Below, piece after piece: positions 16,117 to 25,300 of a DNA stretch of 64,000 bases. The stretch comes from Massilia frigida (GTDB lineage: Bacteria > Pseudomonadota > Gammaproteobacteria > Burkholderiales > Burkholderiaceae_D): NCBI RefSeq assembly GCF_011682175.1, contig NZ_WHJG01000027.1:1-64000 (forward strand). The letters are read 5' to 3'. Positions within the stretch are counted from its first letter, which is position 1. Each line of letters opens with the position of its first letter. A model generated the notes under the pieces. The model did no database searches. It saw only the letters and a list, made by a program, of their open reading frames with translations, and was not told the DNA's origin. The translations under genes were made by a program, and so were the position numbers.

Positions 16117-16524
16117 ATGGTAGGTATTCTGTTGATGACGCATGCACCGCTCGGGCAGGCCTTCGTGGCTGCGGTGGCGCACGTGTTCCGTGGCCCCACC
16201 GAGCATTTCGAGGCGATCGACGTCGCCGCCGACCAGGACCTGGCCGAAGTGCACGAGCTGGCGCGCGAAGCGATCTGCCGCCTCGACGACGGCGCCGGCG
16301 TGCTGGTGATCACCGACATCAAGGGCGGCACGCCGGCCAACTGCTGCAACTCGCTGGCCGATGCCGGACGCGTGGAAGTCATCGCCGGCATCAGCCTGCC
16401 GATGCTGCTGCGCGCGATCACCTACCGGCGCGACACGCTCGACGTGGTGGTGGAGATGGCGCTGGCCGGCGCGCAGAGCGGGGCGGTGCGGGTCGACAAT
16501 CGTATCAGGGTAGGACCGGCGTAA
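16117..16524 (+). CDS. PTS EIIA component, mannose type
   Basis: This 135-residue cytoplasmic protein accepts phosphate from HPr on His9 (VGILLMTHAPLG). The fold of the EIIA-Man family is seen in GVLVITDIKGGTPANCCNSL and VIAGISLPMLLRAI. No EIIB, EIIC or EIID gene is nearby. In many betaproteobacteria this incomplete PTS (EIIA, HPr, enzyme I) is regulatory rather than for sugar uptake. It lies 12 bases behind gshB and 71 bases before ptsH. Confidence 0.9.
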   Translation: MVGILLMTHAPLGQAFVAAVAHVFRGPTEHFEAIDVAADQDLAEVHELAREAICRLDDGAGVLVITDIKGGTPANCCNSLADAGRVEVIAGISLPMLLRAITYRRDTLDVVVEMALAGAQSGAVRVDNRIRVGPA

Positions 16525-16595
16525 AAAGCGATTGGGCGGTGGCTGCGGCCACCGGGTGTGCGAATGCAGGATCCGTGTGAAGAGACGACAAAAAA

Positions 16596-16865
16596 ATGAT
16601 TCAACAAGATCTGGAAATTATCAACAAGCTGGGTTTGCATGCGCGCGCCTCTGCCAAATTCACGCAGCTGGCCGCGAAATTTTCGAGCGATGTCTGGCTC
16701 ACGCGTAACGCGCGCCGCATCAATGCCAAGTCCATCATGGGCGTGATGATGCTGGCGGCCGGGAAGGGCGCCAAGGTCACCCTGGAAGCCGATGGCGCCG
16801 ATGAAAAGGAATGTGTCGAGGCGCTCACCGCGCTGATCAACGACAAGTTCGGCGAAGGCGAGTAA
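16596..16865 (+). CDS. ptsH: Phosphocarrier protein HPr
   Basis: This 89-residue protein relays phosphate from enzyme I to EIIA. LGLHARASAKF contains the active-site His (residue 15), and INAKSIMGVMML contains the Ser that HPr kinase modifies in organisms with hprK. Its stop codon overlaps the first ATG of ptsI (TAATG), so translation is coupled. Confidence 0.95.
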   Translation: MIQQDLEIINKLGLHARASAKFTQLAAKFSSDVWLTRNARRINAKSIMGVMMLAAGKGAKVTLEADGADEKECVEALTALINDKFGEGE

Positions 16866-18649
16866 TGCCGGTCGGACGCACCTCCAGCAGCTTGTCCATG
16901 GCATCGTTCACGCTGCACGGCATTCCTGTGTCGCGCGGTATCTCGATCGGCCGCGCGCACCTGCTTACGCCCGCCGCGCTCGACGTCAAGCATTACCTGG
17001 TGGCCGAAGAACACCTGGAGGCGGAAGTGCAGCGCCTGCAGAATGCCCTGGCCGAGGTGCATCGCGGCCTGCAGGCGCTGTGGACCGACCTGCCCAAGGA
17101 TGCGCCGACGGAGCTGGGCGCGTTCATCGACGTGCACGCGCTGATTTTGTCGGACCCGATGATTTCGGAAGCGCCGCTCGACATCATCCGCACGCGCCAT
17201 TACAACGCCGAGTGGGCGCTGGTGACGCAGATCGACGAATTGTCGGCGCAGTTCGACGAGATCGAAGACCCGTACCTGCGCGAGCGCAAGGCTGACATCC
17301 AGCAGGTGGCCGAACGGGTGCTCAAGGTCCTGATGGGCACCGCCCAGCTGGCGCCGGCGCCGCTCACCGACGATCAATTCCAGCCGCAGATGATCGTCGT
17401 CGCGCACGATATCTCGCCGGCCGACATGCTGCAGTTCCGCGACCGCTCGTTCATCGGTTTCGTGACCGACGTGGGCGGGCAGAACTCGCACACGGCGATC
17501 GTGGCGCGCAGCCTCGATATCCCGGCGGCGGTGGGCATGTCGCAGGCCTCGCAATTGATCGAGCAGGATGACTGGGTGATCATCGACGGCGACGCCGGGG
17601 TGGTGATCTGCAATCCGAGCACCCTGGTGCTGGAGCAGTACCGGGCGCGCCAGGCGGCCCAGCTCAAGGCGCGCAAGAAGCTCTCGAAGCTCAAGAAAAC
17701 CCCGGCGATCACGCGCGACGGCACTGTGATCACGCTGCTGGCCAACATCGAGCTGCCGGACGACTGCCCGCACGCGCTCGAATGCGGGGCCGAAGGCGTG
17801 GGCCTGTTCCGTTCCGAGTTCCTGTTCATGGGCCGCAGCGGGCAAGCGCACAAGATTCCGAGCGAGGACGAACAGTTCGAGCAGTACCGCAAGGCGGTGG
17901 TGGCGATGAAGGGGCGGCCGGTGACGATCCGCACGCTCGACATCGGCGCCGACAAGCCGCTCGACCAGACCGAGCACACCGCGCTCAATCCCGCGCTGGG
18001 ACTGCGCGCGATCCGCTATTGCCTGGCCGAGCCGCAGCTGTTCCTGACGCAGTTGCGCGCGATTCTGCGCGCGTCCGCGTTCGGCAAGGTGCGCTTGCTG
18101 ATCCCGATGCTGTCGCACGTGTTCGAGATCGACCAGTGCCTGGCGATGGTGGAACAGGCCAAGGCGCAGCTGCGCGAGGCGGGGCAGAAGTATGATGTGG
18201 CGATCGACGTTGGCGCGATGATCGAGATTCCGGCGGCGGCGCTGGCGCTGCCGATGTTCGTCAAGCGCATGAACTTCCTGTCGATCGGCACCAACGACCT
18301 GATTCAGTACACCCTGGCGATCGACCGGGTCGATTACGAAGTGGCGCACTTGTACGATCCGTTGCACCCGGCGATTTTGCAGCTGATCGCGATGACCATC
18401 ATGGCCGGCAAAAAAGCGGGAATCGACGTGGCGGTGTGCGGCGAGATGGCGGGCGATGTGAAGTTGACGCGCCTGTTGCTGGGCATGGGACTGCGCGAGT
18501 TCTCGATGCATCCGGCGCAGCTGCTGTCGGTCAAGCAGGAGATTTTGAATTGCGACCTGACCACCATCACGCCGCACACGCGCAAGATTTTACGCACCAC
18601 CGAGCCGCATGCGATTGTGGAGGCGGTGCAGCAGTTGCAGGTGATTTGA
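16865..18649 (+). CDS. ptsI: PTS enzyme I (phosphoenolpyruvate-protein phosphotransferase)
   Basis: This 594-residue protein autophosphorylates from phosphoenolpyruvate and passes phosphate to HPr. The active-site His lies in DVGGQNSHTAIVARSLDIPA. The PEP-binding barrel shows EGVGLFRSEFLFMGR, TIRTLDIGADKP, NPALGLRAIRYC, and FLSIGTNDLIQYTLAIDR with the Cys-containing VAVCGEMAGD. The start at 16865 overlaps the ptsH stop; the ATG at 16898 (MASFTLHGIPVSRG) would give 583 residues, nearer to family starts. A REPIN follows the gene. Confidence 0.95.
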   Translation: MPVGRTSSSLSMASFTLHGIPVSRGISIGRAHLLTPAALDVKHYLVAEEHLEAEVQRLQNALAEVHRGLQALWTDLPKDAPTELGAFIDVHALILSDPMISEAPLDIIRTRHYNAEWALVTQIDELSAQFDEIEDPYLRERKADIQQVAERVLKVLMGTAQLAPAPLTDDQFQPQMIVVAHDISPADMLQFRDRSFIGFVTDVGGQNSHTAIVARSLDIPAAVGMSQASQLIEQDDWVIIDGDAGVVICNPSTLVLEQYRARQAAQLKARKKLSKLKKTPAITRDGTVITLLANIELPDDCPHALECGAEGVGLFRSEFLFMGRSGQAHKIPSEDEQFEQYRKAVVAMKGRPVTIRTLDIGADKPLDQTEHTALNPALGLRAIRYCLAEPQLFLTQLRAILRASAFGKVRLLIPMLSHVFEIDQCLAMVEQAKAQLREAGQKYDVAIDVGAMIEIPAAALALPMFVKRMNFLSIGTNDLIQYTLAIDRVDYEVAHLYDPLHPAILQLIAMTIMAGKKAGIDVAVCGEMAGDVKLTRLLLGMGLREFSMHPAQLLSVKQEILNCDLTTITPHTRKILRTTEPHAIVEAVQQLQVI

Positions 18650-18686
18650 CAGGCGCCCGCTTAGGCCCCTTCGTTCCCGCGAGTCC

Positions 18687-18768
18687 CCGTCGTTCCCGCG
18701 AAGGCGGGAACCCAAGTGCTATCTGGTCAGCGAAATAACTTGGGTTCCCGCCTTCGCGGGAACGACGG
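18687..18768. repeat. REPIN: perfect 31-bp inverted pair
   Basis: Two 31-bp arms (18687-18717 and 18738-18768) are perfect inverted copies, each itself a hairpin around TTCCCGCGAAGGCGGGAA, with a 20-bp spacer. The same 31-bp arms occur at 58554-58584 and 58614-58644. It sits between ptsI and metX and could form a long hairpin in mRNA. Confidence 0.85.
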
Positions 18769-18801
18769 ACGTAGCGGCATTAACCCATTTTTTCGAATCT
18801 C

Positions 18802-19956
18802 ATGTCATCCATTGGAATAGTCTCCCCGCAAGCGATGCGCTTTGCCGAACCGCTGCGGTTGCAGGGCGGTGGTGCGCTGGCCGAGTACACCCTGGTGTAC
18901 GAAACCTACGGCACCCTCAACGCCGATAAATCAAACGCGGTGCTGGTCTGCCACGCCCTGAACGCTTCCCACCACGTGGCCGGTACCTACGAGGGCGACC
19001 CGAAAAACACCGGCTGGTGGAACAATATGGTCGGCCCGGGCAAACCGCTCGACACTGACCGCTTTTTCGTCATCGGCGTCAACAACCTCGGCTCCTGCTT
19101 CGGCTCCACCGGCCCGATGCACCTGAACCCCGCCACCGGCAAACCCTATGGCGCCTCCTTCCCGGTGGTGACGGTGGAAGACTGGGTCGCCGCGCAGGCG
19201 CGCCTGGCCGACGCCCTCGGCATCGCGCAGTTCGCCGCCGTGATGGGCGGCTCGCTGGGCGGCATGCAGGCGCTCGCGTGGAGCATCATGTTCCCCGACC
19301 GCCTGCGCCACTGCGTCGTCATCGCCTCCACGCCCAAGCTGTCGGCGCAAAACATCGCCTTCAACGACGTGGCGCGCCAGGCCATCCTGTCGGACCCGGA
19401 TTACCACGGCGGCGACTTCTATGCGCACGGCGTGGTGCCCAAGAACGGCCTGCGCGTGGCGCGCATGGTCGGTCACATCACCTACCTGTCGAACGATGAC
19501 ATGGCCGAGAAATTCGGCCGTAAACTGCGTAACGCCGCCGAGAGCAACGACTACAAATTCGACTTCGGCATCGACTTCGAGATCGAGTCCTATCTGCGCT
19601 ACCAGGGCGACAAATTCTCGGAATACTTCGACGCCAATACCTACCTCCTGATCACCAAGGCGCTCGACTACTTCGACCCGGCGCGCGAATTCGGCGGCTC
19701 GCTCACGCGCGCGCTGGCCGGCACCAAGGCCGACTTCTTCGTCGCCTCGTTCACCACCGACTGGCGCTTTTCGCCCGAGCGCTCGCGCGAGATCGTCGAG
19801 GCGCTGGTGTGCAACCGGCGCCGCGTGACCTACGCCGAAATCGACGCCCCGCACGGCCACGATGCCTTCCTGCTGGAGGACGAGCGTTACATGAACATGG
19901 TGCGCGCTTACTATCAGCGCATCTGGGAAGCCATGCCGGTGAAAGGGCAAGCATGA
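18802..19956 (+). CDS. metX: Homoserine O-acyltransferase (MetX)
   Basis: This 384-residue alpha/beta-hydrolase acylates homoserine, the first committed step of methionine synthesis. The triad is Ser151 ([10 protein letters not shown]), Asp320 (TTDWRFSP) and His353 (HGHDAFLL). [12 protein letters not shown] and [11 protein letters not shown] are family blocks. Betaproteobacterial members paired with metW often use succinyl-CoA, so the acyl donor is uncertain. Its end overlaps metW by ATGA, so the two are translationally coupled. Confidence 0.93.
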   Translation: MSSIGIVSPQAMRFAEPLRLQGGGALAEYTLVYETYGTLNADKSNAVLVCHALNASHHVAGTYEGDPKNTGWWNNMVGPGKPLDTDRFFVIGVNNLGSCFGSTGPMHLNPATGKPYGASFPVVTVEDWVAAQARLADALGIAQFAAVMGGSLGGMQALAWSIMFPDRLRHCVVIASTPKLSAQNIAFNDVARQAILSDPDYHGGDFYAHGVVPKNGLRVARMVGHITYLSNDDMAEKFGRKLRNAAESNDYKFDFGIDFEIESYLRYQGDKFSEYFDANTYLLITKALDYFDPAREFGGSLTRALAGTKADFFVASFTTDWRFSPERSREIVEALVCNRRRVTYAEIDAPHGHDAFLLEDERYMNMVRAYYQRIWEAMPVKGQA

Positions 19957-20570
19957 ATTTTGAAGACCTCTCCAGCCTGCGTCCCGACCTGGCGTTCATC
20001 GCGCACTGGGTGCCGCAGCAGTCGCACGTGCTCGACGTGGGTTGCGGCGACGGCGCCATGCTGCGCTATCTCCAGAGCGGCAAGGGCTGCACCGGCTACG
20101 GCATCGAAATCGCCGACGGCTCGCTGCTGGCCAGCGCGCGGCGCGGCATCAACGTGATCCAGCAAGACATGGAAAAAGGCCTGGGCCTGTTCGGCGATAA
20201 TTCCTTCGACACGGTGCTGTGCCTGTCGTCGCTGCAGATGATGCAGCACGTCGAGGCGCTGCTGCGCGATATCGTGCGGGTCGGCGCCGAGGCGATTGTC
20301 TCCTTTCCCAATTTCGCCTACTGGCCGCACCGCGTGGCGCTGCTCAAGGGCCGCATGCCGGTATCGAAGTCGCTGCCCTACCAGTGGTACGACACCCCCA
20401 ACGTGCGCTGCGCCACGATTTACGATTTCGAGGAACTTGCGGAAGAATGCGGCCTCGAAGTACTGGAGCGGGTCGCGCTGGCCGACGGCAAGCCGGTTTC
20501 CTTCCTGCCCAACCTGCGCGGCAGCCTGGCCGTGTTCCGCCTGCGCAAAAAAACCCAAGCGGCGGTGTGA
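19953..20570 (+). CDS. metW: Methionine biosynthesis protein MetW
   Basis: This 205-residue class I SAM-dependent methyltransferase-fold protein is required alongside MetX for homoserine acylation in several proteobacteria. The SAM motif VLDVGCGDG is at about 32-40, with [20 protein letters not shown] and [25 protein letters not shown] typical of MetW. The ATG overlaps the metX stop. Its methylation target, if any, is not known. Confidence 0.93.
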   Translation: MNFEDLSSLRPDLAFIAHWVPQQSHVLDVGCGDGAMLRYLQSGKGCTGYGIEIADGSLLASARRGINVIQQDMEKGLGLFGDNSFDTVLCLSSLQMMQHVEALLRDIVRVGAEAIVSFPNFAYWPHRVALLKGRMPVSKSLPYQWYDTPNVRCATIYDFEELAEECGLEVLERVALADGKPVSFLPNLRGSLAVFRLRKKTQAAV

Positions 20571-20654
20571 GCATGGCCGTCAGCCTTATCGTGTGCGACT
20601 TTCCGGGATTTCCTGCGATGATGGTGTTATCAAATACACAGCAGGAATTGAAAC

Positions 20655-21560
20655 ATGCATAAGATTAAACCCCTTCTCCTTGCCCTGACCTTGGGCGCCT
20701 GCACGCTCCTGGCCGGGGCCCAGCCCTTGCCGGCCCCGATCAAAGGCAAGGCGGCCGCGGTGCAGGATGGCATCCAGGTGCGGCCGATGCCGCGCTACCG
20801 CGTGCTGGCCTCGGCCGAGAGAATGGATCAGCAGGCGGCGCAGCAATATACGCAGCTGATGGGCCAGGCCCAGCAAAAGGGTGCGCTGGTGCCGGATGAC
20901 CATCCGCAGGTGGTGCGCCTGCGCACCATCGCCAAACGCATCATTCCGTACGCCACGCGCTGGAATCCGGAAGCCGCCAAATGGAAATGGCAGGTCAATC
21001 TGCTCTCGTCCAAGCAAATTAACGCCTTTTGCATGCCGGGTGGACGCATCGCGTTTTTCAGCGGCATCCTCACCACCCTGAACCTGACCGACGATGAAGT
21101 GGCCGCCATCATGGGCCACGAAATTTCGCATGCCCTGCGCGAACACGGGCGCGAGCAGATGGTCAAGTCGACCGCGACCAACGTCGGCGCCCGGGTGGGC
21201 GGCGCGGTGCTCGCCGCGGTGCTCGGCATCGATCCCGGCATTACCGATACGGTGGCCCAGTATGGCGCGCAGTTCGCCTCGCTCAAATTTTCGCGCGACG
21301 ACGAACGCGAAGCCGACCTGATCGGCCTGGACCTGGCCGCGCGCGCCGGTTACGACCCGCGCGCCGGCATCATCCTGTGGCAAAAAATGGCGGCGGCGGG
21401 CGGCGGGGCGCCGCCGGCGTGGCTGTCGACCCACCCGGGCGGCAAGGAACGCATCCGCCAGATGGAAGAGCACATGAACGTGCTGTTGCCGCTGTATGCG
21501 CGCAGCCAGAACACCGCGGTCGCGCAATTGCCGCCGTATCGTAGCAGCGCGTCCAGGTAA
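20655..21560 (+). CDS. M48-family metalloprotease
   Basis: This 301-residue protein has a signal peptide (about 1-22, ending LLAGAQ) and so is periplasmic or membrane-attached. The zinc motif HEISH is at 155-159, with the third ligand Glu in DDEREADLIGLDLAARAGYD. NAFCMPGGRIAFFSGIL is the BepA/LoiP/YcaL-type strand. Homologues degrade misassembled outer-membrane proteins. It lies 84 bases behind metW and abuts the pseudouridine synthase gene with no gap, so the latter two are probably cotranscribed. Confidence 0.88.
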   Translation: MHKIKPLLLALTLGACTLLAGAQPLPAPIKGKAAAVQDGIQVRPMPRYRVLASAERMDQQAAQQYTQLMGQAQQKGALVPDDHPQVVRLRTIAKRIIPYATRWNPEAAKWKWQVNLLSSKQINAFCMPGGRIAFFSGILTTLNLTDDEVAAIMGHEISHALREHGREQMVKSTATNVGARVGGAVLAAVLGIDPGITDTVAQYGAQFASLKFSRDDEREADLIGLDLAARAGYDPRAGIILWQKMAAAGGGAPPAWLSTHPGGKERIRQMEEHMNVLLPLYARSQNTAVAQLPPYRSSASR

Positions 21561-22469
21561 ATGGGACGCCAGGCCGACGCCAATGCAGTTGTTCCGTTGC
21601 CGGTCCGCGATGGCGTCGCGCCCAGTTATTTATGGCTGGACGATAAGCCGCTTGACGGCGCGCTGGCGTTTCTCACGTACCATTTCGCCGACGTGGGCGA
21701 GGCGGTCTGGCGCGACCGCATGGCGCGGGGCGAGGTGGTCGACGGCAGCGGCGCGGTGCTCGGCCCCGACAGCGTGCTGCGGCGTGGCATGCGCATCTGG
21801 TATTACCGCGAGCTCGATGCCGAGACCCCGATTCCATTCGAGGAAGAAATCCTGTTCCGCGACGACCATCTGCTGGTGGTCGACAAGCCGCATTTCTTGC
21901 CGATGACGCCGGGCGGGCGCTTCCTGCATGAAACTTTGCTGGTACGGCTGAAGAGCAAGACCGGCCTGGCCCAGCTGACCCCGATTCACCGGCTCGACCG
22001 CGAAACGGCCGGGGTGGTGATGTTTTCGCACCAGGAAGCGACCCGTGGCGCCTACCAGTCGCTGTTCCAGAAACGCAGCGTGCACAAGGTGTACGAAGCG
22101 CTGGCCGCGCCCTTGCCCGAGCTCACCTTTCCGCTGGTGCACCGCAGCCGCATGGTCGAGGGAAACCCGTTTTTCCGCATGCAGGAAGTCGACGGCGAGC
22201 CGAATTCGGAAAGCGTGATCGATGTGATTGGCGCGCAGGGCGACGCCATGCTGTACCGCCTGCAACCGCATACGGGGCGCAAGCACCAGTTGCGGGTGCA
22301 CATGGCCGCGCTGGGCGCGCCGATCATCAACGACGCGTTTTATCCCGAGGCGCTGCCGTGCAAGGGCGACGATTTCGCCAACCCGCTCAAGCTGCTGGCG
22401 CGCAGCATCGGTTTCGACGACCCCTTGAGCGGCCAGGCGCGCCGTTTCGAGAGCCGGCGCACCCTGTAA
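21561..22469 (+). CDS. RluA-family pseudouridine synthase
   Basis: This 302-residue enzyme isomerises uridine to pseudouridine in rRNA or tRNA. The catalytic Asp146 lies in HRLDRETAG. DDHLLVVDKPHFLPMTPGGR, KVYEALAA and LQPHTGRKHQLRVHMAALGAPI are the conserved blocks. An N-terminal stretch (about 20-80) resembles an S4-like region without clear binding residues. The exact position modified cannot be read from the sequence. It starts immediately after the protease stop codon. Confidence 0.88.
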   Translation: MGRQADANAVVPLPVRDGVAPSYLWLDDKPLDGALAFLTYHFADVGEAVWRDRMARGEVVDGSGAVLGPDSVLRRGMRIWYYRELDAETPIPFEEEILFRDDHLLVVDKPHFLPMTPGGRFLHETLLVRLKSKTGLAQLTPIHRLDRETAGVVMFSHQEATRGAYQSLFQKRSVHKVYEALAAPLPELTFPLVHRSRMVEGNPFFRMQEVDGEPNSESVIDVIGAQGDAMLYRLQPHTGRKHQLRVHMAALGAPIINDAFYPEALPCKGDDFANPLKLLARSIGFDDPLSGQARRFESRRTL

Positions 22470-22592
22470 CTGTCGCGTTCGTACCGCATTCGACGCCGGT
22501 TGTGGCGCGGCTTTATCGCGCCGGTTCTGCTTGCATGTAAATCCCGGCCGATGAACGCATCCCCGGCCATTCATGCGCAGGCTGTATGCGCG

Positions 22593-23006
22593 TCATTCTG
22601 GCTGGTGGCACACCGCTTCGATATTATTGCCTTCCGGGTCGATGAGGAAGGCGCCATAGTAATGAGCGTGATAATCCGGGCGCAGGCCTGGGGCACCATT
22701 GTCTTTTCCTCCGGCGCTGATCGCCGCATGGTAAAAAGCATCCACTTGCGCACGACTTTCGGCCCGCCACGCCAAGTGACAGCCGGTCGTCGCTGGCGGG
22801 CCCCCGTAGGGTGATGGGCCATCGATGAACCATACATCAGCCTTTTTGCCGTCAGGCTCAGAGGAGTCAGGGTAAGCAAACCCCACCATGTTCGCTCCAT
22901 AGTTGCCTTCAAAGCATACGCTGTAGCCCAGTGGTGCGAGAGCCGCGCTGTAAAACGCTTTAGCGCGACCAATATCGCTAACGCGGAAAGTCATGTGATC
23001 AAGCAT
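22593..23006 (-). CDS. VOC/glyoxalase-fold protein
   Basis: This 137-residue protein has two beta-alpha-beta-beta-beta units of the vicinal oxygen chelate fold. MLDHMTFRVSDIGRAKAFYSAAL gives the first metal His, HLAWRAESRAQVDAFYHAAISAGG the second module, and YYGAFLIDPEGNNIEAV the C-terminal metal Glu. Members include glyoxalase-like and resistance enzymes; the substrate is unknown. The start at 23006 has AGGAGTG about 6 bases upstream. A 30-bp perfect palindrome lies 44 bases above the start and probably regulates it. Confidence 0.85.
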   Translation of the reverse strand: MLDHMTFRVSDIGRAKAFYSAALAPLGYSVCFEGNYGANMVGFAYPDSSEPDGKKADVWFIDGPSPYGGPPATTGCHLAWRAESRAQVDAFYHAAISAGGKDNGAPGLRPDYHAHYYGAFLIDPEGNNIEAVCHQPE

Positions 23007-23049
23007 GGTGAGTCACTCCTGAGGTGGATTTATTGGGTTCGTCCTGCAT

Positions 23050-23079
23050 ATATCCACTGTATAGGTATACAGTGGATAT
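23050..23079. promoter_or_regulatory. 30-bp perfect palindrome with LexA-type core
   Basis: The 14-bp arms (ATATCCACTGTATA and its complement) flank GG. The core CTGTATAGGTATACAG fits the LexA consensus CTGT-N8-ACAG, including its A/T preference. It lies 44 bases above the VOC gene. No clear gene is read rightward from it before xth; short frames at 23084-23218 look like remnants. An alternative is a GntR- or PadR-type operator. Confidence 0.6.
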
Positions 23080-23324
23080 TGCAAGAAGCCTAAGCTTGTC
23101 CATTCCTCAAGTCCTGCGCTGCGCGTATGCGAGCACGGGCAATCCACGCTCCGCTTCCTGTGCAAGGTGATGGGCGTCAAGACCGATCCCGCATTTCCAT
23201 TCAAGGGCAGGGCGGCGTAGCGCGAGCGCCCCCCTGCGCTCATGGGCGGTCGATTCCGGCCGAAAGCGGCGTCAAATGCAAGCACCGCCAATCTGAAGCG
23301 CGGGGCGCCACAGCTAGCGACGTT

Positions 23325-24095
23325 CTAGACGCGGTAATCGATGATCAGCGGTGCATGATCCGAAAACCGCTCATCCTTGTAGATGGCCACTTCCTTGGCC
23401 TGGGCGGCGATGCCGGGGGTTGCCACGTGATAATCGATGCGCCATCCGACGTTCTTGGCGTAGGCCTGGCCGCGGTTGCTCCACCAGGTGTATTGCTCCG
23501 GGCGCTTGTCGATGCCACGGTGTACGTCCACAAAGCCGACTTCATCGAATACGCGCGTCAGCCAGGCGCGCTCTTCCGGCAGGAATCCCGAATTCTTCTT
23601 GTTGCCCTTGAAGTTCTTCAGGTCGATTTCATTGTGCGCAATATTCCAGTCGCCGCAAATGACCACTTCGCGGCCTTCGGCGCGCAATTCGAGCAGGTGC
23701 GGCAGGAACAATTCCATGAAACGGAACTTGGCTTCCTGGCGTTCCGGCGACGAGGAACCGGATGGGCAGTAAACCGAAATGATGGTCAGGTTGCCGAAAT
23801 CGCAGCGCACGTAGCGGCCTTCGGCATCGAATTCCGGGCTGCCGAAGCCGATGCGCACGGCGTCCGGCTTGGTGCGGCTGTAGATGCCGGTGCCGGAGTA
23901 GCCTTTTTTCTCGGCGTAATGGAAATGGCCGTGATAGCCGCCCGGCGTCAGGAATTCCTCGGTCATGTCGGGCAACTGCGCCTTGAGCTCCTGGACGCAG
24001 ACAAAATCGGCGGTCTGGGTGGCCATCCAGTTGAAAAAGCCCTTCTTGTGAGCGGAGCGGATCCCGTTCAGGTTCGCGGAAATAATTTTTGGCAT
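23325..24095 (-). CDS. xth: Exodeoxyribonuclease III
   Basis: This 256-residue AP endonuclease and 3'-exonuclease acts in base-excision repair. It has the ExoIII blocks MPKIISANLNGIRSAHKKG, VCVQELKAQ with the metal-binding Glu, CGDWNIAHNEIDLKN, IDYHVATPGI and FSDHAPLIIDY with the catalytic Asp-His. The start at 24095 is the family start; the longer frame is unsupported. It is divergent from pyrE, a common arrangement in betaproteobacteria. Confidence 0.93.
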   Translation of the reverse strand: MPKIISANLNGIRSAHKKGFFNWMATQTADFVCVQELKAQLPDMTEEFLTPGGYHGHFHYAEKKGYSGTGIYSRTKPDAVRIGFGSPEFDAEGRYVRCDFGNLTIISVYCPSGSSSPERQEAKFRFMELFLPHLLELRAEGREVVICGDWNIAHNEIDLKNFKGNKKNSGFLPEERAWLTRVFDEVGFVDVHRGIDKRPEQYTWWSNRGQAYAKNVGWRIDYHVATPGIAAQAKEVAIYKDERFSDHAPLIIDYRV

Positions 24096-24162
24096 GGTTC
24101 CAGGGGGTGTGGAGGGTGGCGTAAAATAGCGCCACTTTTCTATATGAACAAATGAGGTCGTC

Positions 24163-24825
24163 GTGAATAATTTGCGCCAACAGTTTATCGCGTTTTCGGT
24201 GTCGGCGGGCGTGTTGCGCTTCGGCGAGTTCAGCACCAAGGCTGGCCGCCTGTCGCCGTATTTCTTCAATGCCGGCCTGTTCCATGACGGCGCCACCCTG
24301 GCCCAGCTGGCGCAGTTTTACGCGCAGACCCTGATCGATTCGGGGATCGAGTTCGACATGCTGTTCGGGCCGGCGTACAAGGGCATCACCCTGGCGTCCG
24401 CCACGGCGGTGGCGCTGGCGGGCAAGGGGCACAATACCTCGTTCGCCTACAACCGCAAGGAAGCCAAGGACCATGGCGAGGGCGGCACCATTGTCGGCGC
24501 CAAGCTGGCGGGCAAGGTCGTGATTATCGACGACGTGATTTCGGCGGGCACGTCGGTGCGCGAATCGGTCGACATGATCCGCGCCGCTGGCGCCGAGCCG
24601 TGTGCCGTGCTGATCGCGCTCGACCGCATGGAGCGTTCGGGCAAGGATGGCGAGTTGTCGCCGAGTTCGGCGGTGCAGCAGGTCAGCCAGGAGTTCAATA
24701 TTCCGGTGGTGTCGATCGGGAACCTGGAGGACTTGTTCACTTACCTGAATGCGGCCGGCGCCGATCCGGAGATGGCGCGGTTCAAGGATGCGGTGTCGGC
24801 GTACCGGACGCGCTACGGGGTATAA
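24163..24825 (+). CDS. pyrE: Orotate phosphoribosyltransferase
   Basis: This 220-residue enzyme makes orotidine monophosphate from orotate and PRPP in pyrimidine synthesis. The PRPP loop is [17 protein letters not shown], and the flexible catalytic loop is [34 protein letters not shown] is the family N-terminus. It starts at GTG 24163. It is divergent from xth over 67 bases. Confidence 0.95.
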   Translation: MNNLRQQFIAFSVSAGVLRFGEFSTKAGRLSPYFFNAGLFHDGATLAQLAQFYAQTLIDSGIEFDMLFGPAYKGITLASATAVALAGKGHNTSFAYNRKEAKDHGEGGTIVGAKLAGKVVIIDDVISAGTSVRESVDMIRAAGAEPCAVLIALDRMERSGKDGELSPSSAVQQVSQEFNIPVVSIGNLEDLFTYLNAAGADPEMARFKDAVSAYRTRYGV

Positions 24826-24859
24826 GGCGTGCGGGCCCGCAGCGCCCTGAGTGCCTTCG

Positions 24860-25300
24860 TCAGACGGGCTGGTCGGCAGCCCGCTCGCGCTCGGGCGGTG
24901 CCGCTTCCGCCGTGCGCCTCTTGCAGGTGAAAATATAGCCGCGCTCGAATTCCTTATCGAAATAGCGACTGTATTTCATTTTCACCATGCCGTGCTCGAC
25001 GTCATAATCGTCCAGGATGTCATCGAGTTCGTCGTCGTCGGTGTCGATGATGCTGACGTGCGCAATCATCATCCGTTCGGGATTGCTGCACACGGCATAG
25101 TATTTATCGACGATATAGCCGATCGCCGCAGGTCCGTGGTCACGATCGGCCCAGTGCGCGGAAACGCTAAGTTCCCATGCTGGCTCTCGCCCGCCCCAAG
25201 GCAAAAGCATGGCGAAAAAGGTCAGCTCTCCTTTTTCTTGGGAAATCTCGCGTTCAATTACTGCCAGTTTGTTCAATAAAACCTTCAATTCCTCTTTCAT
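24860..25300 (-). CDS. Uncharacterised 146-residue protein coupled to HEPN gene
   Basis: This is a cytoplasmic protein without signal or membrane segments. Residues 1-25 form a charged helix (EELKVLLNKLAVIEREISQE). The middle is beta-rich with aromatic residues, and an acidic stretch, DTDDDELDDILDDYDVEHG, precedes a basic C-terminus (CKRRTAEAAPPERER). The ATG overlaps the stop of the upstream HEPN frame (ATGA), so translation is coupled. In HEPN loci the partner is often a nucleotidyltransferase, but no such motif is seen here, so the role is unknown. Confidence 0.65.
   Translation of the reverse strand: MKEELKVLLNKLAVIEREISQEKGELTFFAMLLPWGGREPAWELSVSAHWADRDHGPAAIGYIVDKYYAVCSNPERMMIAHVSIIDTDDDELDDILDDYDVEHGMVKMKYSRYFDKEFERGYIFTCKRRTAEAAPPERERAADQPV

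Noticed and set aside
16601-18577. 658-codon minus-strand frame
   Set aside because: It is the shadow of ptsH-ptsI, whose motifs are unambiguous.
23013-23291. 92-codon minus-strand frame across the LexA-like palindrome
   Set aside because: It crosses a 30-bp operator-like palindrome and the VOC promoter, and resembles no family.
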